DNA of 64,000 bases from Flavobacteriales bacterium (GTDB taxonomy: Bacteria > Bacteroidota > Bacteroidia > Flavobacteriales > Flavobacteriaceae): contig WTIO01000082.1 of assembly GCA_011526365.1 (NCBI GenBank), positions 71,811 to 135,810 on the forward strand, in the 5' to 3' direction. Of this stretch, positions 25,960-35,006 are shown one piece after another. Below the pieces are notes generated by a model. That model had not been told where the DNA came from, did no database searches, and saw nothing but the letters and a program-made list of their open reading frames with translations. Position 1 is the first letter of the stretch, and every line of letters starts with the position of its first letter. A program made the position numbers and the translations under genes.

Positions 25960-26849
25960 CGCTCGTGCATGTTGTAATACATCTCTTTAATCATCCCATC
26001 AGAAAGACCAATTTTTGGGACGTAAATTTTTGAAGCCCCAGCCCACAGCAAGGTTTTTAAATATATGGTTGCTGCCGGAAGAATAACATCAGCACGGTCG
26101 GGATTGAGCTGAAAGTGCAACATACGCTCCTCATAGGAATAGCCTGCAATTTTTGTGTACAATGCACTTAAGGCGACGTAGGAAAGAGGTTTGCCTTCCT
26201 TAACCCCTGCAATTTTAAACAGTTTATTGATATTCCCGCCCGAACCCAAAACCGTAATCTTAGAATATTCTAATTTTTGACTTTCAATCCATTTTTGAAT
26301 TTCTGACCAAATGGTTTTAGCCACCGTTTTATTGAGCAAACGCACCGTACCAATTTTAAACGATTTTGAGGCTATACAGGTTCCATTCCTGAGGATACTA
26401 TACTCCGTGCTTCCCCCACCAACATCCACGTATAACACTGTTTTTTGGATGGTGATTTGATCAAAAATGCGGGTGTGAGAAATCAGAGAGGCTTCTTTTT
26501 TACCATCTATAATGTCAATGAAAATACCCGTTTCCTTTTGAATGCTTTCCTGTACTTGTTTACCATTTGTCGCTTCTCTGAGTGCCGCGGTAGCACACGC
26601 ACTAAAATGGCGCACCTTGTGGATTTTCATTATGTGCTTAAAGGCCTTCATGGCGCGTCGTAAGCGCTTGTAATTCTTTTTACTGATTTCCCCTGTTCCA
26701 AATGCATCTTGTCCTAAACGAATGGGAACTCGGACTAAGGCATTTTTGTGAAACTGTGTTAGACCTTCTTTTGGGGTTAATACATTTGCTACCAGCATTC
26801 GAATGGCATTGGATCCAATGTCGATAGCAGCATAGGTTTCTACTTTCAA
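25956..26849 (-). CDS. ppx: Exopolyphosphatase / GppA-type phosphatase
   Basis: A 297-residue ASKHA-fold enzyme. IDIGSNAIRMLVANV (9-23) is the phosphate-1 loop, YVDVGGGSTEYS the phosphate-2 loop and VLGSGGNINKL the adenosine-type motif. It is much shorter than E. coli Ppx (about 510) because the C-terminal HD part is missing, which is the short bacterial Ppx form. It releases phosphate from polyphosphate, and may act on pppGpp. It lies 3 nt after ppk, so synthesis and degradation of polyphosphate are encoded together. Confidence 0.92.
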   Translation of the reverse strand: MKVETYAAIDIGSNAIRMLVANVLTPKEGLTQFHKNALVRVPIRLGQDAFGTGEISKKNYKRLRRAMKAFKHIMKIHKVRHFSACATAALREATNGKQVQESIQKETGIFIDIIDGKKEASLISHTRIFDQITIQKTVLYVDVGGGSTEYSILRNGTCIASKSFKIGTVRLLNKTVAKTIWSEIQKWIESQKLEYSKITVLGSGGNINKLFKIAGVKEGKPLSYVALSALYTKIAGYSYEERMLHFQLNPDRADVILPAATIYLKTLLWAGASKIYVPKIGLSDGMIKEMYYNMHER

Positions 26850-26852
26850 ACT

Positions 26853-28901
26853 TTAGGCAATTTGGTTTTGGAAATAGGTATAAGTATCCCACTGGGAGCG
26901 GTTGTCCTTAGTTCCTTTGGGTTTAAATTTATTTTGTGGTTCTCGATTAATTATTCGCGCTTTAACATTGTCGTTCCAACAGATATCAAAGGTGTCTAAA
27001 ATTTGTTGTTTTACCTCCGCATCGTATATGGGACAACTCACTTCCACACGATTTTCGATGTTTCGCGTCATCAAATCGGCAGAAGAAATATACACTTTGG
27101 GATCCCCAGCGTTTTCAAAAATATACACACGAGGATGTTCTAAATATTTATCAACGATACTCACTACTTCAATTGTTGCACTCTGATTGGGAACGCCAGG
27201 TATAAGGCAGCAAACCCCTCTTACAATCATTTTTATGGGTACCCCAGCCCTGCTGGCTTCATAGAGTTTATCAATAGTTTTATAAGAAGTGATATTGTTG
27301 AGCTTTAGTTGTATTCCTGCCTGTAACCCTGCTTTTTGATTGTCAATTTCTTGATCAATCAAACGGTTTAGTACAGATTGGGTATAGTGTGGCGATACTA
27401 TCAAATGCTTGTATTTCTTGAGCTTGTAATTGACCTCCAAAAAGTTAAAAACCTTATTTACTTCTTTTAAAATCTTTTGATTGGAAGTAAACAAGGTGTA
27501 GTCCGTGTAAACTTTGGCTGTAGACTCATTAAAATTTCCTGTGCTAATAAAACCATAGCGTTTGGTTTTTTTCCCTTCACGGCGTTCGATAACACAAATC
27601 TTAGAGTGTACCTTTAGTCCGGGTACACCAAAAATCAATTGCACCCCAGCGGCTTCAAGCTTGTTGGCAAAATCAATATTATTATTTTCATCAAAACGCG
27701 CTTGCAATTCAATTTGCACCAATACTTTTTTTCCATTTTTGGCTGCGTTTATCAAACTGCTGATAACTTGTGAAATTTTAGACAGGCGGTAGATGGTAAT
27801 TTTAATGGTTTCCACCTTGGGGTCTAGTGCTACCTCGCGTAAAAATTTAATCACATAGGAAAAGGTGTGGTAGGGCGTGTAAAGCAAATAGTCCTTTTCT
27901 GCTACAGCAGGAAGAATATTTTCATCAAGGGGCAACCCCTTAATGGTTAGGGGTAACTGCTTGTCATACAACAGCTCTTTTCGCCCTAAATCAGGAAAAT
28001 TCATGTAATCCCTACGGAGGTGGTAACGCCCCCCAGGGATAAGCCCATCGGTGGCACTAATTTTTAATTTTTCCATCACCACCTGTAAAGCGTCTTTATT
28101 GATGGTATTGTCGTAAACCAAACGTACAGGATCACTAATGAGGCGGTCCTCAACACTGGCTTTAATTTTTTCAATATAGCTTTTTGAGGCATCCTCTTCA
28201 AAATCTAACTCCGCATCTCGGGTAATTTTAATCATGTGGGCTTCGATTTTGTGATAATCGAAAAAGCTGAAAATTAGATGGAAATGATATCGGATTAGAT
28301 CGTCTAATAAAATAATATACTGACGATCGTCTACCTTGGGTAGTACAATAAAACGATCGAGATCGGGATTTATCTCAATCAGGGCATAAGCATTTTTAGG
28401 GTTGTTGTTTAAATGTAATTTAACGGTCAAAAAAGCCGTATTGTCGGTGAAGTCTTGCTCTAGGCCTTCACTGAGCATCACCGTTACCAAGGCCGGACTT
28501 ACTTTGGTTAAAAAGTAATCTTTTAGAAAATCTTTATGCGCCTCTAGGACTTCGGTTTCATTTATGAAATAAATATTTTCCTCCTGTAGCTTTTGCTCTA
28601 CAGCCAAAAGGGTTTGAAGACTTTCCTTTTGAAGCACAATAACCTTTTTGGTGATTTGTTCTAACAACTCTGAAGCAGCGATACCGCCTAAAATTCGTTT
28701 TCCGGCCTTTGCCGATTGTGCAATGCGTTTTACAGTAGCATAGCGCACTTGAAAAAATTCATCGAGGTTGTTGGAAAAAATTCCCAAAAACCGAAGACGT
28801 TCAATCAAAGGGACATTGGGATCAGCAGCTTCTTGAAGTACTCGAGCGTTAAAGTCGAGCCAGCTAATCTCTCTGTTGATGTAGGTGTAATTATCTTTCA
28901 T
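26853..28901 (-). CDS. ppk1: Polyphosphate kinase 1
   Basis: A 682-residue enzyme that polymerises the ATP gamma-phosphate into inorganic polyphosphate. The N-terminal domain starts YINREISWLDFNARVLQEA and contains IFSNNLDEFFQVRYA. The head domain and two phospholipase-D-like catalytic domains follow. The autophosphorylated His is in LKVHSKICVIER and the second conserved His is in YLEHPRVYIFENAGDP. The start overlaps the end of sixA by 11 bp. Operon order is sixA-ppk1-ppx. Confidence 0.96.
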   Translation of the reverse strand: MKDNYTYINREISWLDFNARVLQEAADPNVPLIERLRFLGIFSNNLDEFFQVRYATVKRIAQSAKAGKRILGGIAASELLEQITKKVIVLQKESLQTLLAVEQKLQEENIYFINETEVLEAHKDFLKDYFLTKVSPALVTVMLSEGLEQDFTDNTAFLTVKLHLNNNPKNAYALIEINPDLDRFIVLPKVDDRQYIILLDDLIRYHFHLIFSFFDYHKIEAHMIKITRDAELDFEEDASKSYIEKIKASVEDRLISDPVRLVYDNTINKDALQVVMEKLKISATDGLIPGGRYHLRRDYMNFPDLGRKELLYDKQLPLTIKGLPLDENILPAVAEKDYLLYTPYHTFSYVIKFLREVALDPKVETIKITIYRLSKISQVISSLINAAKNGKKVLVQIELQARFDENNNIDFANKLEAAGVQLIFGVPGLKVHSKICVIERREGKKTKRYGFISTGNFNESTAKVYTDYTLFTSNQKILKEVNKVFNFLEVNYKLKKYKHLIVSPHYTQSVLNRLIDQEIDNQKAGLQAGIQLKLNNITSYKTIDKLYEASRAGVPIKMIVRGVCCLIPGVPNQSATIEVVSIVDKYLEHPRVYIFENAGDPKVYISSADLMTRNIENRVEVSCPIYDAEVKQQILDTFDICWNDNVKARIINREPQNKFKPKGTKDNRSQWDTYTYFQNQIA

Positions 28902-29379
28902 CCTCCTTTGATGTTATTCCCCAAATTAGGGTTCCATTTGAAATAGATGCCCAATCAGTTTCTGCAAAGGTAATACATGCCCATGAAGCAGTTTTCAATT
29001 CGGGGCAAGAATCTGCTCCCAAATGGTTTGCTACTGAAGTAAATGCTGGGTTATGCCCAACTAAGAGTACGGTATTTAAGGCCTTGGGAAGGTCATAAAT
29101 AAAATGAAGTACGGCTTGTGCATCAAAGCTGTATAGTTCCGTTGCCAACTGAATTTTAGACACCGGGAAATCAGCTTGAGTTGCAGCAATAACAGCCGTG
29201 TGCATGGTCCTATTGGCTGGACTTGAAAAAAGAGCATCCAAACTCTTCCAAGCGGAGCGTTGTGCCTGTGCTACCTTTTGTATTCTACGTATGCCTTTTG
29301 CTTGTAAAGGTCGATTGCGATCCTCCACATTATAGTCCCAACTGGACTTGGCATGACGCAAAAGATAAAGTGTTTTCAT
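28891..29379 (-). CDS. sixA: SixA-type phosphohistidine phosphatase (histidine phosphatase superfamily)
   Basis: A 162-residue protein of the RHG superfamily. The catalytic motif is LLRHAKSSW (6-14), with a second conserved His in VGHNPAF. SixA removes phosphate from histidine in phosphorelay proteins in E. coli. Here it overlaps ppk1, whose catalysis passes through a phosphohistidine, so a role in polyphosphate or phosphate metabolism is possible but only inferred. It starts 9 nt after the pdxH stop, so it probably belongs to a longer minus-strand transcript. Confidence 0.87.
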   Translation of the reverse strand: MKTLYLLRHAKSSWDYNVEDRNRPLQAKGIRRIQKVAQAQRSAWKSLDALFSSPANRTMHTAVIAATQADFPVSKIQLATELYSFDAQAVLHFIYDLPKALNTVLLVGHNPAFTSVANHLGADSCPELKTASWACITFAETDWASISNGTLIWGITSKEDER

Positions 29380-29388
29380 TCCATCTAC

Positions 29389-30027
29389 TTAGGGCGCCAG
29401 GCGTTCTATAATCCAACTGGCGTTAGACTGTAATTGACAACGCACCCGATCGTGAAGTCGATTGGGACGCCCTTGCCAAAACTCAATTTCTTCTGGAGCT
29501 ACTTTATACCCACCCCAGTGGCTGGGCTTTTTTAGTGGTGCAGATGTACTATTTTCAGCCAAGGCTTGTTCCAAAAACTCCCTATGAGGAATTACCTGAC
29601 TTTGGGGAGACACAATGGCCCCTAGTTGGCTGCCTTCGGGACGCGATTTGAAATAGGCAGTAGCAGTAGGTTCATCTACTTTTACTGCAGTTCCCTTAAT
29701 GATCACCTGACGTTCTAAGGACGGCCAAAAAAAGGATAGGCATACTTTGGGATGCGCTGCAATGGCTTGGCCTTTTTCGCTGTTAAAATTGGTGTAAAAC
29801 ACAAAGCCCTCAGCATCATACGATTTTAATAGTACCACACGGGTTTTTGGAAACCCATCTTTACCTACCGTAGCAATACTCATGGCATTGGCCTCCTCAA
29901 TCTGTTTGTCCGCCTTGGCCGCTTGCATCCATTGGTGGAAAAAAGAAAGGGGATCTCCCTTGAGGTCTGCACAATCTAGGCTGCTTTTGTCGTAGGATTT
30001 GCGAAGGTGCCCGATGTCCTCTTTCAT
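29389..30027 (-). CDS. pdxH: Pyridoxamine 5'-phosphate oxidase
   Basis: A 212-residue FMN enzyme that oxidises pyridoxamine/pyridoxine phosphate to PLP. The N-terminal LRKSYDKSSL, FMN-binding segments RVVLLKSYDAEGFVFYTNFNSEKG and the C-terminal signature WQGRPNRLHDRVR ending WIIERLAP are all present, at standard length. It lies 40 bp after rnz and 9 nt before sixA. Confidence 0.95.
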   Translation of the reverse strand: MKEDIGHLRKSYDKSSLDCADLKGDPLSFFHQWMQAAKADKQIEEANAMSIATVGKDGFPKTRVVLLKSYDAEGFVFYTNFNSEKGQAIAAHPKVCLSFFWPSLERQVIIKGTAVKVDEPTATAYFKSRPEGSQLGAIVSPQSQVIPHREFLEQALAENSTSAPLKKPSHWGGYKVAPEEIEFWQGRPNRLHDRVRCQLQSNASWIIERLAP

Positions 30028-30067
30028 ATTATGTAGATTTTACTGCAATGTACAATTTCTAGGAAGT

Positions 30068-30976
30068 TTAACCATAGGAGAAATGCTTCCCATCCTCTGC
30101 CAAAACTACATTAGGAAACTCGGTTTGTGCTTCATCCAAAAAGGCTTGCTTTTCTTTATAACGGGTAGAATAGTGGCCTAGGATTAAGGTTCCTACTTGT
30201 GCTGCCTTAGCAATTTTTGCGGCTTGAAGGGCTGTAGTGTGCTTGGTTTTTGCAGCCAAATCACGGTGCTGCTCTAAAAACGTAGCCTCGTGATACAATA
30301 CATCTACACCCTGAAGCAGTTCCACCAGAGGTTCATGATAGGCAGTATCGGAACAAAAGGCATATTTAAAAGGTGGGGCAGGGTCAAAAGTGAGGCTGCT
30401 GTTGGCAATCTGTTTCCCAGAGGGCAGTTGGAGGTCCTTTCCTTGCTGAAGGGTTTTAAATGCAGCGGGAGACAAATCCAATGCAGCTACGGCCTCGCGG
30501 TTAATTTTTCGCAGCCCCAGTTTTTCTTCAAATAAAAAGCCGTTAGTGTACACCCGGTGATCCAGTGGAAGTGTACTCACTTTAATTTTTTCGTCCTCAA
30601 AAACACAAACCGACTCCTTTAACTCCAATTCGTGGAAATACAAACCATAATCTGTCCATGAGTTGGCCAGTTTTAATTGCAATAGTATGATTTCTTTGAT
30701 GCCTTTTGGCCCATAAATATGCAAATCAGTGGTACGCCCCATCAGGCGGTAACTACTCACCAAACCAATCAAGCCGTAAAAATGATCCCCGTGTAAATGA
30801 GAAATAAAAATATGATTAATACTAAAAAGCTTGGCTTTGTGTTGGCGTAAACGAATTTGTGTGGCCTCGCCACAGTCCACCAAAAATTGGTGTTGCTGCA
30901 TTTTTACCAGTTGTGATGTGGTATGCGTATTGGTGCGTGGCGTAGCAGAATGGCAACCTAAAATTGTGAGTTCCAT
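30068..30976 (-). CDS. rnz: Ribonuclease Z (tRNA 3' endonuclease)
   Basis: A 302-residue metallo-beta-lactamase fold enzyme that cuts tRNA precursors after the discriminator base. The metal motif is FISHLHGDHFYGL (HxHxDH), with later ligands in FCSDTAYH, YHEATF and LGHYSTRY. The ATG at 30976 is used because MELTILGCHSATP is the conserved N-terminus; it starts one base after the stop of the STAS-like gene. It is needed here because tRNA-Ser above has no encoded CCA. Confidence 0.94.
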   Translation of the reverse strand: MELTILGCHSATPRTNTHTTSQLVKMQQHQFLVDCGEATQIRLRQHKAKLFSINHIFISHLHGDHFYGLIGLVSSYRLMGRTTDLHIYGPKGIKEIILLQLKLANSWTDYGLYFHELELKESVCVFEDEKIKVSTLPLDHRVYTNGFLFEEKLGLRKINREAVAALDLSPAAFKTLQQGKDLQLPSGKQIANSSLTFDPAPPFKYAFCSDTAYHEPLVELLQGVDVLYHEATFLEQHRDLAAKTKHTTALQAAKIAKAAQVGTLILGHYSTRYKEKQAFLDEAQTEFPNVVLAEDGKHFSYG

Positions 30977-30977
30977 A

Positions 30978-31307
30978 TTAGAGTCCCAAATCGCGTTGCA
31001 TTTGCTCAAACCGAATGTAATCTTCCGCTTCGTGCAGTGTTGGAACTACGGCTAAACTGGGGTCATCGGGTGGAATATCTGATAATGTGCTAACCACTAC
31101 AAGGCTATTTTGTTGGGCATTTATAGCTGCCGAAAGTGCCTGAAGTGAGCTTAGCGTTTCGGATGTGATGGCTTGCCATGACAACAAATCTAATATAACG
31201 TCCTGTCCCTGCCACGGTGCCGCCTTTAGTGTTGTGATTGCAGTTGCTAGTTCCGGCTCGGTTTTGGGACTTCCAAGTGCTATTTTATCTGCGTAAGCGG
31301 TAATCAT
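30978..31307 (-). CDS. Small STAS-like (anti-sigma antagonist-like) protein
   Basis: A 109-residue protein between pyrB and rnz. A central strand-helix pattern DVILDLLSWQAITSETLSSLQAL followed by SLVVVSTL resembles the STAS/SpoIIAA fold, but the phosphorylatable Ser/Thr motif (D-S-S-G) is replaced by LSWQAITS, so regulated phosphorylation is not supported. Function unknown; it could be a protein-interaction module. It overlaps pyrB by 4 bp and rnz begins one base after its stop, so it is translated from the pyr operon. Confidence 0.65.
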   Translation of the reverse strand: MITAYADKIALGSPKTEPELATAITTLKAAPWQGQDVILDLLSWQAITSETLSSLQALSAAINAQQNSLVVVSTLSDIPPDDPSLAVVPTLHEAEDYIRFEQMQRDLGL

Positions 31308-32242
31308 TGAGCAGTTATATTAAGTTTAGCGGCTAGCAAATATATGATGGCCATTCGAATGGCCACTCCATTTTCTACTTGATCAAGGATGATTGCCTGG
31401 TCGGAATCAGCAACAGCACTGGTGATTTCCACGCCACGGTTGATGGGCCCTGGATGGAGAATGATAATTTCTTTCCGCAGCTGCTCAAGCTTCTCCATGG
31501 TCAAACCGTAAAGCATGGCATACTCTCTGGTGGAGGGAAAATACTTGACCTCCATACGCTCGTTTTGCACCCGAAGCATATTAACCGCATCGCACCACTG
31601 TAGGGTTTTCATCAAATCAGTTTCAATTTCTACCCCCAAACTTTCAATGTATTGTGGCAATAAGGACTTTGGGGCACATAGCTTTACCTGAGCGCCTAGT
31701 TTTTGGAGCGCAAAGATATTGGAAAGGGCTACTCTACTGTGGAGAATATCTCCCACTATGGCAATGCGTTTTCCTTTTAAATCGCCCATTTTTTCTCTTA
31801 AGGAGTAGGCGTCTAATAAGGCTTGTGAAGGGTGTTCATGGGTGCCATCCCCAGCGTTGATAATACAGGCATTAACACGTTCAGAAAGAAACTGTGCTGC
31901 GCCAGGCTTGGGATGCCGCATAATGACCATATCCACTTTCATGGCTAGGATATTGTTTACGGTATCTACCAGGGTTTCTCCCTTTTTAACAGAAGATTGA
32001 CTGGCAGAAAAATTGATTACATCGGCACTCAATCGTTTTTCGGCCAATTCAAACGAGAGCTTGGTACGCGTGCTGTTTTCAAAAAATAAATTGGCAATGG
32101 TAATGTCACGCAGACTGGGGACTTTTTTAATAGGGCGATTTATGACTTCTTTAAAGTGATCAGCTGTCTCGAAAATAAGGTGTAAATCTTCAGCGGTGAG
32201 CTGCTTAATTCCCAATAAATGATTGACACTTAATGTTTTCAT
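31304..32242 (-). CDS. pyrB: Aspartate carbamoyltransferase catalytic subunit
   Basis: A 312-residue enzyme forming N-carbamoyl-aspartate from carbamoyl phosphate and aspartate in pyrimidine synthesis. The carbamoyl-phosphate motif FFENSTRTKLSFE (about 53-65), KGETLVDTV, the HPSQALLD motif and the C-terminal HPGPINRGVEI are all seen. No pyrI regulatory subunit is adjacent. It overlaps pyrR by 4 bp. Confidence 0.96.
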   Translation of the reverse strand: MKTLSVNHLLGIKQLTAEDLHLIFETADHFKEVINRPIKKVPSLRDITIANLFFENSTRTKLSFELAEKRLSADVINFSASQSSVKKGETLVDTVNNILAMKVDMVIMRHPKPGAAQFLSERVNACIINAGDGTHEHPSQALLDAYSLREKMGDLKGKRIAIVGDILHSRVALSNIFALQKLGAQVKLCAPKSLLPQYIESLGVEIETDLMKTLQWCDAVNMLRVQNERMEVKYFPSTREYAMLYGLTMEKLEQLRKEIIILHPGPINRGVEITSAVADSDQAIILDQVENGVAIRMAIIYLLAAKLNITAQ

Positions 32243-32784
32243 GAATTGCCTTCTTCTAAATACACATTACTTTTTTGGAGCTGCTGCTCCCAATTTACCC
32301 GTACGCGATCCCCTTCAAAAGCATCAATTTGTGCGCCTACATAATCGGGTTGTATGGGCAAATGTCTGCTGAAACGGCGGTCTACAAGTACTAACAATTC
32401 CACACTCTCTGGGCGCCCATAGGAATTTATGGCAGTTAGTGCAGCACGAATACTTCGCCCTGTAAAGAGGACATCGTCAATAAAAACTACTTTTTTATTT
32501 TCTACCTGCACCTCCATTTCGGTACTGTTGGCAGTGTGAATTTTGGTCGAGCGCCTAAAGTCATCTCTAAAAAAAGTGGTGTCTAATTTTCCAAAAGTCA
32601 ATTTACCTTGAGGCTGTTCCTTTTTTATAATGGCCATTAACTCTTCTAAAAGAATCACCCCACGCGGCTGCAGGCCAACTAAAACCGTATTGGAAAAATC
32701 TTGGTGATTTTCAATCAATTGCCATGCAAGTCGGTGCAGAAGAAGTTCGAGCTGTGCTCCGCTTAAAAGTACTTTTGATGGCAT
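32239..32784 (-). CDS. pyrR: PyrR bifunctional pyrimidine regulator / uracil phosphoribosyltransferase
   Basis: A 181-residue phosphoribosyltransferase-fold protein. The PRPP-binding motif VVFIDDVLFTGRSIRAAL (about 94-111) and VGLQPRG are clear. In Bacillus PyrR attenuates pyr mRNA; no attenuator-like RNA hairpin with U-tract precedes this gene within the 37-bp gap, so that role is not supported here and UPRTase activity is the safer call. First gene of pyrR-pyrB-STAS-rnz. Confidence 0.92.
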   Translation of the reverse strand: MPSKVLLSGAQLELLLHRLAWQLIENHQDFSNTVLVGLQPRGVILLEELMAIIKKEQPQGKLTFGKLDTTFFRDDFRRSTKIHTANSTEMEVQVENKKVVFIDDVLFTGRSIRAALTAINSYGRPESVELLVLVDRRFSRHLPIQPDYVGAQIDAFEGDRVRVNWEQQLQKSNVYLEEGNS

Positions 32785-32801
32785 AAAGTGGTGTTACCGC
32801 A

Positions 32802-32809
32802 CAAAGGTA
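32802..32809 (-). promoter_or_regulatory. -7 box of the pyrR operon
   Basis: TACCTTTG on the minus strand, 17 nt before the pyrR ATG and directly downstream of the rpsA terminator. Confidence 0.65.
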
Positions 32810-32821
32810 TCAATTTTGACC

Positions 32822-32861
32822 ATAAAAAAATAAAACCTTCATCCGAGGATGAAGGTTTTAT
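32822..32861 (-). terminator. Rho-independent terminator after rpsA
   Basis: A 15-bp perfect stem, ATAAAACCTTCATCC (32830-32844) and its complement (32847-32861), two-base loop. On the minus strand it is followed by seven Ts. Confidence 0.9.
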
Positions 32862-32885
32862 TGTATTCCAAAAAGGACAAAACGC

Positions 32886-34895
32886 TTATTTGTTCTTGTC
32901 CATTTTTTCTTTCAAATCTGCAAGGGCATCAAGGTCACCAAGCGTAGTTTTTTCGCTGTTTTTAGCAGCTACGCTCTTAGCGGCTTTCTTCATGTTTTGA
33001 CGCTCTTGTTCTCTAAACATTACAGTATGAGAAGCTACTACACGCTTAAAGTCCTTGTTAAACTCAATGATTTTAAATGTTGTTTCTTCTCCTTTTTTTA
33101 GTACTGATCCGTCTTCTTTTTGCATGTGACGTGAAGGCACAAAAGCAACGATATCTTCATTGAAGGTAATTGTTGCGCCTTTGTCCACAATCTCTGTGAG
33201 TGCGGCAGTGTGCTCGGTGTCAACTGCAAATTCTTCCTGATACTTGTCCCAAGGGTTATCTTTGGTTTGCTTGTGACCTAAACTCAGTTTACGTCCTTCT
33301 ACATCCAACTCGAGTACTACCACTTCAATGGTATCCCCAATGGCAAGCATTTCTGATGGGTGCTTGATTTTTTTGGTCCAAGAAAGATCAGAAATATACA
33401 CTAGTCCGTCAATTCCTTCTTCCAATTCAACAAATACACCAAAATTGGTAAAGTTGCGTACTTTTCCACTGTGCTTAGAATCCACAGGATATTTCGCAGT
33501 AATATCTGTCCATGGGTCGGGCGTTAATTGCTTGATCCCTAAAGACATTTTACGGGTTTCGCGATCAAGGGTGAGCACTACAGCTTCTACCTCATCACCA
33601 ACATTCACAAAATCTTGTGCCGAACGTAAGTGTGTAGACCATGACATTTCAGAAACGTGTACCAATCCTTCTACACCATCTTCAATTTCAACAAAGGCAC
33701 CGTAGTCGGCAATAACCACTACTTTCCCTTTTACTTTAGCACCTTCTTTAATGCTATCATCCAGTTTTTCCCATGGATGCTCGCTAAGCTGCTTTAAACC
33801 TAATTGAATACGTGATTTGTTATCATCAAAATCAAGAATTACCACGTTGAGTACCTGATCCAACTCAAGGATTTCATTCGGGTGGTTAATTCTGCTCCAA
33901 GAAAGGTCTGTAATATGAATTAATCCATCTACACCACCAAGGTCAATAAACACACCATAAGAAGTGATGTTTTTAACCGTTCCTTCAAGAACTTGACCTT
34001 TTTCAAGTTGTGAAATGATTTCTTTTTTCTGTTCTTCAATATCTGCTTCAATAAGCGCTTTGTGAGAAACAACGACGTTTTTGAATTCGTGGTTGATTTT
34101 TACCACTTTAAATTCCATCGTTTTATTGACATACTGGTCGTAGTCACGGATAGGCTTCACATCTATTTGTGAACCGGGCAGGAACGCTTCAATGCCAAAC
34201 ACATCTACAATCATACCTCCTTTGGTACGGCATTTTACAAAACCGTTCACTACTTCACCATTGTCATGGGCATTGTTTACACGATCCCATGCTTTTATTA
34301 CACGGGCTTTACGGTGTGATAACACCAGTTGTCCAGTGCGGTCTTCACGAGTATCTACAACAACCTCTACCTTATCCCCTTCTTTAAGATTGGGATTGTA
34401 ACGGAATTCATTTAATGAAATTACCCCTTCCGACTTGGCTTTGATGTCAATAATTGCTTCGCGATCCGTCAAGTGGATTACGGTACCTTCAATTACGTCA
34501 TCGTCTGCAGTATCTACGAAGTTTTCGGCAACTAATTGCTCAAACTCTTTGAGTTGTACATCGTCAATTACATCAATTCCTTCTTCGTAATTATGCCAGT
34601 TGAAGTCTTTTAAAAAGGCTTCCGTTTCTGGGTTGGCTTCCTGCTTTTTTGGGGCTGCCTTTTTGGGAGCAGCTTTTTTTGGAGCTGCTACTTCAACAGC
34701 TTCTTCAGCTTTTGCAGGTGCAGCAGCTTTAGTAGTTGCCTTTTTTGTTTTGGTTTCAGCTTTTGCTTTGGGTGCTGCTTTAGCTTTGGTTGTTGTTGCT
34801 GCTTTTTTCTTTGTAGTTGTTGCAGCTTTAGTTTTAGCTGCTGTTGCTTTAGGTTTCGCAGTAGAAGCAGTTTTAGTTTTCTTTTCTTCAGCCAT
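32886..34895 (-). CDS. rpsA: 30S ribosomal protein S1 with long basic N-terminal tail
   Basis: 669 residues. Six S1/OB RNA-binding domains follow each other from about residue 130 to 625; the best are domains 3-5 with GVFIDLGGVDGLIHITDLSW, GAFVEIEDGVEGLVHVSEMSW-type cores. S1 delivers mRNA to the ribosome, especially relevant where Shine-Dalgarno sequences are lacking. The first roughly 90 residues are a low-complexity Lys/Ala/Thr tail with repeated KKAAPKK and TTKKKA-like units, similar to histone H1 or AlgP tails, an expansion relative to ordinary S1. The promoter is strong and the leader starts with a hairpin. Terminator at 32822. Confidence 0.95.
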   Translation of the reverse strand: MAEEKKTKTASTAKPKATAAKTKAATTTKKKAATTTKAKAAPKAKAETKTKKATTKAAAPAKAEEAVEVAAPKKAAPKKAAPKKQEANPETEAFLKDFNWHNYEEGIDVIDDVQLKEFEQLVAENFVDTADDDVIEGTVIHLTDREAIIDIKAKSEGVISLNEFRYNPNLKEGDKVEVVVDTREDRTGQLVLSHRKARVIKAWDRVNNAHDNGEVVNGFVKCRTKGGMIVDVFGIEAFLPGSQIDVKPIRDYDQYVNKTMEFKVVKINHEFKNVVVSHKALIEADIEEQKKEIISQLEKGQVLEGTVKNITSYGVFIDLGGVDGLIHITDLSWSRINHPNEILELDQVLNVVILDFDDNKSRIQLGLKQLSEHPWEKLDDSIKEGAKVKGKVVVIADYGAFVEIEDGVEGLVHVSEMSWSTHLRSAQDFVNVGDEVEAVVLTLDRETRKMSLGIKQLTPDPWTDITAKYPVDSKHSGKVRNFTNFGVFVELEEGIDGLVYISDLSWTKKIKHPSEMLAIGDTIEVVVLELDVEGRKLSLGHKQTKDNPWDKYQEEFAVDTEHTAALTEIVDKGATITFNEDIVAFVPSRHMQKEDGSVLKKGEETTFKIIEFNKDFKRVVASHTVMFREQERQNMKKAAKSVAAKNSEKTTLGDLDALADLKEKMDKNK

Positions 34896-34973
34896 TGCTG
34901 ATAAAATTTGTATTCTGGGGTTTGGTGAGGTGTTAGACGCAAGTCCCAGAAGTGATTAATGTAAATTTATTTT

Positions 34974-35003
34974 TCCCGAATCCCTCACTCTTGTCTTTCG
35001 GGA
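34974..35003 (-). promoter_or_regulatory. Hairpin at the 5' end of the rpsA leader
   Basis: Inverted repeat TCCCGAA (34974-34980) / TTCGGGA (34997-35003). It would lie at the extreme 5' end of the roughly 105-nt leader given the -7 box at 35007. It could protect the RNA or serve S1 autoregulation, as known for gammaproteobacterial rpsA leaders (inference only). Confidence 0.4.
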
Positions 35004-35006
35004 TTG

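Noticed and set aside
32785-32821. PyrR-dependent attenuator in the pyr leader
   Set aside because: The leader is under 20 nt and the only hairpin with a U-tract is the rpsA terminator, upstream of the promoter.
34688-34942. 84-residue Lys/Leu/Gln-rich ORF overlapping rpsA
   Set aside because: It is another frame of the Lys/Ala repeat tail of S1 and shows only translated repeat composition.
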